Source: Tetrapyrgos nigripes (lineage: Eukaryota; Basidiomycota; Agaricomycetes; Agaricales; Campanellaceae). Taken from it: 64,000 nt of DNA. A program made the translations under genes and the position numbers. How positions within the stretch are numbered: the first letter of the stretch is position 1; each line of letters begins with the position of its first letter. Positions 56,878 to 64,000 of this stretch are shown here, piece by piece. The notes beneath the pieces were generated by a model. That model did not search any database. It was not told the origin of the DNA and was given only the letters and a program-made list of their open reading frames with translations. The stretch covers positions 992,001 through 1,056,000 of the forward strand of contig JAACJM010000003.1 in NCBI GenBank assembly GCA_013368315.1, read 5' to 3'.

Positions 56878-58237
56878 CTACTCTACCTTCTGCATGAGCT
56901 GTCTCAGTTCGCCGCCACTCAAATCCCATCGCTCTGCCAAACCTTTCTCACCTCCACTACCATCCTTGTCCTGTTCCTTCTCAATCCATCCTCGCAGAGC
57001 TTGTTTCTGTTCAGGGCTAAATTCGCAGTTGCAGTTTACGGCGTACGTCCGGAGAAGACTGCACGAAAGCACGATATATGAGGAATAAATAAGATGAAGT
57101 AGGAACAAGAACACTCACCCTACACCCTTCTCCTCAAACTCAGGATCCGGTTCCACAATGTCACCGTCCTCTCCATATGGCAGAGGATTTATCAGTCCTT
57201 CAATAATTGCTGGGAGAATATCATGTTTCTTCATTGCTTCCAAGGCAAGCGACGAAGTTCCCGCACGTTCAGGATTTGTGAGGTGGACCGCGTGTGAGTT
57301 TGCGTGTACGGGAGCTTGATTGGAGTTTGGTGTGTGAAGGCTGGAAGGCGTAGAGAAGGAGGAGGAAGGGTGTGTGGACTCTGTGGAGATGAGAAGGGCG
57401 TCCAGAAGGAAAGCGATCTTGCGTCGGACGCTGATGTCAGGATCTGGGTGTTTGGTTAAAGGCGGGTTAGAGAAAATCATGTATTGGTGGCAAAAAACAA
57501 CGTCGACACTTTACCTTGCAGCCCTTGTCGCAGCTTTGTCCAACCATCAGTGCCTTCTTTTTCCATTGAAGCTAGGGCAGGAGCATTCTGCTTTAACAGC
57601 CCAGAAAGAGCGTAAATGACTTTGGAACGTAATTGAGGAGTGGTAGAGGTAGAAGGGGAAAGGAAGGATGCCAATGTGGGTAATGGGTTTAGTTTGAGGT
57701 ACTACAAAATTTGGTCAATGATTACTGCCACGCAGAACAAAGGAGGAGGACATACAGAATCTTGTGCTGCAGGATTATTCTGCAAAGCTGTCCCAATGAC
57801 CCATAGGGCTTGTAAGACGACTGGATCCGTAGATGAATCCGACGTCAATAACTCGTGCAGAGGCTCCCACATCTTGAGTTTCTCCAAATCTGGAACAGGG
57901 CACGGTGAGCGTTTTTCAGAGAAATGCTGTCTTATACACGTACTATTTGCATTGTCAATTTGTTCAATCAACTGTAAAATATCTAATGTTAAGCTAGGAG
58001 TTCGTCAGTCTTGGGGAACACACACACCATTTCCAAATGATCCAGAGCATCTACTCTTTCATCTTCGCTGCGTTGATGATCAATTGCAATAGCCATATCT
58101 TCTTTCATTTGCTCCGCGTCCGACTTTCCTAAGATCATGTCAATAATCTCGGGATTGAGATCCTTTCTTGGTTCGGGGGCAGCTCCATCGCCTCCTGGAG
58201 CAGAATTTTGGATTCCCCAGCGAAGAAGAGATTCCAT
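56878..58237 (-). CDS. FES1: Hsp70 nucleotide exchange factor Fes1
   Basis: Start MESLLRWGIQNSAPGGDG at 58,237; exon 1 runs to 58,028. Then LIEQIDNANNLEKLKMWEPL, VVLQALWVIGTALQNNPAAQ, SKVIYALSGLLKQNAPAL and RRKIAFLLDALLIS form the armadillo-type repeats that grip the Hsp70 nucleotide-binding domain. The last exon ends FSPEQKQALRGWIEKE...MQKVE at 56,878. The MxSLLxWxIxNS start and the repeat wording are diagnostic for Fes1/HspBP1. Cytosolic co-chaperone that speeds ADP release. Shares a 389-bp divergent promoter with SPC3. Confidence 0.92.
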
Positions 58238-58626
58238 GTTCGGTGAAAGTTGAGGGAAGAGTTAGTGATACAGAAAGAGAGGAGTACTCGATATAAAACA
58301 GGTTAATAAGGATGTTGGAAAGGCACCAGAAGCTTGACGAAATTTACAGAAACGTCGAGAAGACCCTAACCCTAAACGCGTCGCGTCTAATGGCATGTGA
58401 TGTGACTTTCGCGTCACTGTGCCACGTTTTCCTCTTCTCCTACCCAGTACTGTGAGCCCTAGCAAAGCCCTAGCAAATCTCGCAGTAATTCTGGTATATT
58501 TCAGGATCCTTGCAACCCGGACAATAATCCAATAATTTCCTTTGTCACGTCTGTCATTATTCTCAGTCCTCCGAGTGCATCGACTAACTTGTGTCTTTCA
58601 AATTCACAAACCTCTCTTGAAACAGA

Positions 58627-59373
58627 ATGCATAGTATATTCTCCAGGATCAACAACATATCTGCATTTCTTTCATCATGTACTATGGCTCTTCTCGCCTG
58701 TGTCGCCCTTTCTTCGTTTTTGTTTACCGCGGACCCCAAAGGAACTCTCTCAATATCTCCGGTTAAAGTGTAAGATGGTATAGAGTGATCTCTGCGGCAC
58801 AGTATCCTTACGTTCTTCTCAGGTTCCCTTCGAAAACGAATCGCTATCCAAGGCGTATACAAGAGATGGGATTTGTGAACTTTAATATTAGCGCAGGTGC
58901 GCTACCCTTTTTGGTTTTCTTCACGACTCAGCACCTCATCATCCTAGCGCAGACTTGACTCCACTGTTTCACTGGAATACGAAGCAACTTTTTCTTTATC
59001 TCGAGGCAGAATACCAGAACGCACAAGGAGTACGTCACTTGGTACCTCATTGTGTATATTGTTCACTGATTTTTCTTAGGTTAACAACACCGTAGTGATA
59101 TGGGACAGAATCGTCAGAAGGCCAGAGGACGCTGTTATTAACTTTGTTGGGAAGAACAAATACGCATTTCGTGAAATCTCCTCCTCATTCAAGTATGTCC
59201 CTTTCCTCCTCAAATCCTTGGACTATGCTGAGACGTTGGTTGTTTATAGGAAAGTCCCATCATCGTATTATTCACTCAAGTATAATGTCATGCCGCATGT
59301 CGGTGTTCTCACTTACGGAGAAGCTGCAAGGACGATTGAACCTGTGGATTTCGTATGGGAAGAACATGTATAG
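58627..59373 (+). CDS. SPC3: Signal peptidase complex subunit SPC3 (SPC22/23)
   Basis: Start MHSIFSRINNISAFLSSCTM at 58,627, followed by a single N-terminal membrane helix (ALLACVALSSFLF). The lumenal domain has [80 protein letters not shown] and the end VDFVWEEHV. The pattern FNxxADLxxLFxWNTKQxFxYL is characteristic of SPC22/SPC3. Length of about 180 residues fits. Essential ER signal-peptide cleavage subunit in yeast. Confidence 0.93.
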
Positions 59374-60001
59374 ACTTTCTCAATACGTCGGAGTCTGGGT
59401 ATCGTCGACTTCTTGTACTGCTTCTTAAAATTCTGGTTGGCTCTTTTACTCCCAGTATAAGTCACTCATCGATGGTGTAAGGATGTTCCCTTGGCATTTG
59501 ACCTCTTGCCCCTTCGACACCTATCAAGGTCGACAGTACCAGCTACGGGGTCCAGGACACACTTAGTCCATATATGGTTCACCCGCATTATGACCCTAAT
59601 ATGTATCCGATATCGAAAATAACCCCCCGGTTTAGCTTTCATGTCCATTATCTGTTCGCAAGCCTTACCAGGACGGACGGCCGAAGAAGTTCTTACGGAA
59701 CCTTAAAAAATAGCACGTTAGCACGTCATCCGTGTACGGGACTCATGGATCCCCTTTTCATCTTTGTGCTATCATGCGCTTGGGACCACTTGCTGACTGT
59801 TGCTCACCAATCAAACACTAGCTGGCCCTCCAATGGTTCATCCAGGATCAAGCGGACTGGAAGTGCGCTGAAGATGATCAAAAATGGATTGAGGACGCAT
59901 ATCAAGTAACTAATCATACAAGAGATGGTGTGGATACGAGTACAGTACATGGATGAGATGCAGCATAAATACAAGTGCGTAGTTCTTTGAGTTCCTCTTT
60001 A
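59374..60001. other. Intergenic between convergent genes; no gene recognised
   Basis: A plus-strand frame at 59,574-59,909 (MVHPHYDPNMYPISKITPRF) has no known domain and is preceded by a stop in an otherwise continuous frame from about 59,460. It might be a decayed exon; I cannot support more. Confidence 0.4.
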
Positions 60002-63000
60002 TCAAAACAGACGAGTATTCGATTTCGTTAACAGATCGTTGAGACTTCTTACAATAAACCCTGCCCCTTCCCTGACTCTCTCTTTGTCTGTGTCTATCAC
60101 CTTGGGCAACATCTTGGTTTCGAATCGATCAGGATGCCATCTTCGTATATGCTCCTTTATACGGTCCTTCTCCGGTCGAGACTTATCCTTCTCAGGATAG
60201 TGGGGGCTAAGGATGTAGGCGCTGATGGCAGCGAAGGTGATCTCTTCCGGTGAAGCGGGCTTCTTGAACATTGGCCAGGGGAAATGGTCCCATCGTAGTT
60301 GATCAAGAGTAGACATCCGCTGCCAGAGACGCTCGTGGTTATCAAACATGGCTATGACATCGTCCTTGGTCATAACTCTGGCAGCGCGATTCAGCCTTTC
60401 CCTCTCCAATCGATCCTGCTCCTGTATGAATCTCTCTTGCTGTTGCCGAGAAAACTCTTCTTGACGCCGCTGCCATTCTGCCTCGTTGAAAGACGCACCT
60501 GAGGCACCGGTTGAACCAGATCTCCCCTTGGGAGTTGGAGTGGACGATGATGACGCGTCAGAAGTGTTTGACGTAGCCCAGCTTGCTCCAGATGCAGCGC
60601 TGGAAGCGGATGTCCTAGCGGAAGCGGCGCTTGATGCAGAAGACGATTTACTGGAGCTCGACCAGGCAGAGCTAGCTGAGTTGGAAGCACTACGATTTGG
60701 TGTACTTGTACCATTGGGGGCCGGTGGTTGTGAACGCTGACTTTGTTGCCACGTCGCAGCAGACGAAGCAGAAGACCAGTTCCCCCATCCAAACTCGGAA
60801 GGCCTCGAAGGTTCTTGCTGTTTCTTCCTCGCCTCCTCATCTCGCCTCCTTGTCTCTTCCTCGCGTTTTCGTTCCTCTTGCATCTTCTTCCACTGAGCCT
60901 CCATTTTCTCCTGCTGCTTCAACGCTTCGGCTTCTTGTCGTTCACGGAATGCTCGTGCAGCCGCTTCCCTATCTTCTGATTTCTTCTTGTCCTCCTCCCT
61001 CCTGCTCCATTCATCATCTACCTGAGCTCTGCGTTGCTCTTCCTCCCATATTTTTCTCGCCAACTCTTCATCATCCTCTATACGCTGAGCCTCTTCTCTT
61101 TGTCGCTTCAGCTCTTCTTCCAGCCTCAATCGCTTCTGTTCCTCCTCTTTCAGTCGCCTCTCTTCTGCTTCTCTCACTCGTCTCTCTTCTTCCTGTCGTT
61201 TCTGTCTCTCTTCCTCTTCCCTCAGTTGTCTCTCTTCCTCCTCTCTCAGTTGTCTCTCTTCTTCCTCTCTCAGTTGCCTCTCTTCTTCCTCTTTCTGTTG
61301 TCTCTCCTCCTCTTCCCTCCATCGTCTCTCTTCTTCCTCCTTTCGCCACTTCTCCTCCTCCTCCTTCAAACGCCTCTCTTCCTCTTCTCTTTGCCGTTTC
61401 TCCTCTTCTCTTCGCAGCCTCTCTTCCCTTACCCGCTTCTTCTCTGCCTCTTTTGCCCGTTTCTTCTCTTCTTGCTCCCTCGCTTTCTTCATCTCCTCTT
61501 CCTTTCGCACTCTCAATTCCTCCTCTTCTCGCAACCGCCGTCTCTCTTCCTCAGCTTTCGATTCACGCCTTTTCAATGCTTCCTCCCGAGCACTGAGCTT
61601 TGCTTCCCTTTGACTGATCTCTTCCTCTTTCTTCTTAGCCTCCAATTCCTTCTTACTAGCCTCCAATTCCTTCTTGTGTGCTTCTTTTTCTCTGCGCTTG
61701 GCTTCCTGCTCCTTCTTCTTGGCTTCATCGGCTTGTCGTTTTAGCTCTGCCTCTCTCCTCTGATTCTCTTCACGCAGTTGTTTCATTTCCTCCTCTTGTA
61801 TCCTGGCAAACTCTTCTTCTTTCCTCCTGATCTCTTCCTCTTTCTTTCGCAGCTCAGTCTCTCTCTTCCTCTGAGCAGCCTCTTGCTTCTTCCTCTCGAG
61901 TTCTTCTTCCCTTCTCTTCAGCTCTTCAGCTTTCCTTCTTGCTTCCTCTTCCTTCTTCCTTCTTTCCTCCTCTAATCTCAACCTCTTTTCCCGCTCTAAA
62001 GCCTCCATCCGCTCACGTTCCTCCTTCTCACGCCGCTCCTTCTCAATGCGTTCCTTCTCAATGCTCTCCTTCTCTAATCTCTCCCTCTCCAGTCTCTCCC
62101 TCTCCAGTCTCTCCCTCTCCAGTCTCTCCCTTTCCAATCTCTCCCTCTCCAACCTCTCTTTTTCCAGCCTCTCCTGCTTTAATCTCTCCTTCTCGCGCTC
62201 TTTCTCAAGCCTTTCTTTCTCTGTCCTTTCCTTTATCAGCCGTTCTTGCTCTTCTGCTTCTTTCCTTCTGGCCTCCTCCTTTTGCTTCCGATTCGTTTCT
62301 TCTTCCTGCCTCTGAGCCTCCTCCTCTGCAGCCTTTCTCTTCTTCTCTTCTTTTCTTCTAGCCTCCAGCATACTCCAATGTGCAGACTCGGATCGAGGAC
62401 CATACACTGGCTCTAAATCTTCTTCCTCGAAATCATCTAGGTCGTCAAATCCAGGATCGTAGTTCCTATGATTATGGTATCCAGGTGCACGTGGTGGCTG
62501 GCCCCCTCTCAAATCTGAATTGGAGTATCGAGGTCCAAGAGGTTGAGTCCATGATCGCCACGCTTGATCATAAGAAGCACGTTGAGCGTCTGGACCTGGA
62601 CCAGCCCATCCTTGGCCTCGATATGAAGACTGACCATGAGACGGGTGATAGTAACGGGAATTGAGGTCTTCCTCGCCATCGGGGGGTGCTCTTGGTATGT
62701 ACATAGGAGTGGATTGCATGGGGTAGTGACCTGGCGGGGATGATGGAGTAGCGGTAAAGTAGCGGTCTGGATCACGAGCAGAGTCTGCGTTATATGGTGT
62801 AGGAGGGCCGTATGGTGGATAGTAATTCGCAGGTTCTGTTGCGAAAGCCATGGTGTTCGATATACCGTATGTACTGATAGTTATCGGGGACGCTTGTCTA
62901 GCACTTTGCAGCGTTGATTCAGATTTAAAATGGAGTAAACGGTAACAGAGAGATAAGGACTCACTTGTCGAATTGAGGAGGCATTCCCATTCCATAAGAG

Positions 63001-64000
63001 TCTGGTGGCCGAGACGCGGAAATGAGGCTGGGACCGCCAGCCAAGGTGGGCATACTGGGTCGTCTATCAACTCCACGAGTAGTCTCCTGCATGAATGAAG
63101 GCTTGCGATACATCGGCTTCGTACCCATAGGCGGTGTAGGAGGGCGACGGGATTGAGAAGGAGAAGAAGAAACGCTGCCAGGACCTGGCGAGTGATTGGA
63201 GTATTCGTATGGAGTGTGGGTCTGTTCAAAGCTTCCGGATCCAACACGGTCCCTGCTCTTCTCTCTAGCAGCTTCTAAACGACTCCATTGTTGATCCACT
63301 TCATGTAAAGCCCGCTTCTCTTGTTCAGCCTTCCCGACTATGCTGGGGTCTGTTTCCGGGATTGGGATAGTAGCAGGCGAGGGACGAAACGAAGTCGATC
63401 CAGTAGATCGCACGCTAGCCGTGCTACCACGTCGTTGAGGGACATGATGTGAAGATGGCTCTTCAGACCTGGACGAGGTACTGGTACGTCGGTGGAGGTT
63501 GGACTGTGACGGCGAATCTTCAGATTTGGGAGGTATCCAATACTGGGCTGCAGGGCTCGGAGAAGAGTTTTGAAGGTGCAATTCGACACTGGAACGATTA
63601 GAGCGGTCAAACGACCTGCCTGACGGCGGTATATCGCGCTCAGGGGACGGCTTTGGGAGAGCAGTGAGAGGACTTCGATCAGGGATGGGACGGGAGTAAC
63701 GCTCGCCTGACCTGGTGGGAGGTGACTCCGAGGAGAGTCTAGAGGTGTCTTGCTCCTTCTGCTTTCCAGCTCTGACGCTTGGTCTCCTTGGAAGTGGTCG
63801 TAGTAAAGACTCCCCGTCCGAGCCGGAATCGTCCGCAGGATGGTCGTCTACGGTAGGACGTCGAGCAACATTGGAAGATGGGGGAGATTGGGCAGTATGG
63901 TCATCATTGGGAGGGACGGGAGATGATTGCTGAGACTCAGAAACGGCATTCGCGTCAGACGCGTCTACAGTCTGAAGTCCAGGAGGTGTAGAACCTTTTC
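60002..64000 (-). CDS. Very long charged coiled-coil protein, N-terminus beyond right edge
   Basis: Open on the minus strand from the window edge through a Ser/Pro/Arg-rich disordered region (ARRPTVDDHPADDSGSDGES and similar). There is one probable intron at about 62,963-62,916 (gtgagtcctt). A Pro/Tyr-rich segment (EPANYYPPYGPPTPYN) follows. Then come about 450 residues of almost pure K/E/R/Q (62,370-60,890), including eight (R/L)E(R/K)ERLE repeats at about 62,220-62,050. Such a helix may be a stable single alpha-helix rather than a dimer. After an Ala/Ser linker, the C-terminal domain (EAEWQRRQEEF..., RWDHFPWPMFKKP, HIRRWHPDRFE, ERVREGAGFIVRSLNDLL) recalls the conserved end of NFKBIL1-like proteins. 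Function unknown. Confidence 0.8.

Noticed and set aside
60697..62361. Long plus-strand frames rich in Leu/Ser/Phe/Pro
   Set aside because: They are antisense shadows of the K/E/R-rich coiled-coil gene; composition is dictated by the opposite strand.

Overview
The window is nuclear DNA of a basidiomycete fungus, most likely an Agaricomycete. Genes carry many short GT-AG introns of about 45-75 nt. A Plavaka-type transposase and the basidiomycete type of hAT transposase tail are present, and the housekeeping genes are fungal. I cannot name the species.

Layout. Positions 1-38,000 form an accessory, repeat-rich block. A Ty1/copia retrotransposon (1-7,002, 5' LTR cut by the window edge) sits inside an intron of a Plavaka transposase gene on the minus strand (7,003-9,010). 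A divergent companion gene follows (9,120-11,473), then a GTATGG-rich stretch and a 75-bp minisatellite. From 12.7 to 37.2 kb lies a lineage-specific segmental duplication. A small gene for a single-pass membrane protein occurs three times apparently intact (12,708; 24,140; 32,633) and once as a wreck (about 19,926-20,790). Next to the last copy a convergent gene for a 768-residue disordered protein with a SUMO-interacting-motif-like segment is intact; next to the 24-kb copy it is a frameshifted, truncated pseudogene. This block is peppered with DNA transposons. Three hAT-type elements have exact 8-bp target duplications and a fourth has 7 bp. Two further terminal-inverted-repeat elements have unclear duplications, and one hAT is nested inside a gene lying between 154-bp inverted repeats. 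Two decayed host-gene pieces (Cdc4-like WD40, CNH-like) lie at 30.9-32.1 kb.

From 38.4 kb to the right end the sequence is gene-dense core genome with no recognised transposon: the meiotic axis protein HOP1, DOA1/UFD3 (PLAA), two tandem monocarboxylate-type MFS transporters, a histidine phosphatase of the phosphoglycerate-mutase family, the vacuolar Ca2+/H+ exchanger VCX1, the Hsp70 exchange factor FES1, signal-peptidase subunit SPC3, and the C-terminal part of a very long charged coiled-coil protein that runs off the right edge.

The best candidate for something undescribed is the duplicated module of membrane-protein gene plus convergent SIM-containing gene. The best documented structural stories are the nested insertions: copia in Plavaka, and hAT in a 152-codon reading frame. 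Exon limits were read by eye from splice signals and frame; no similarity search was run, so family names rest on motif recognition.
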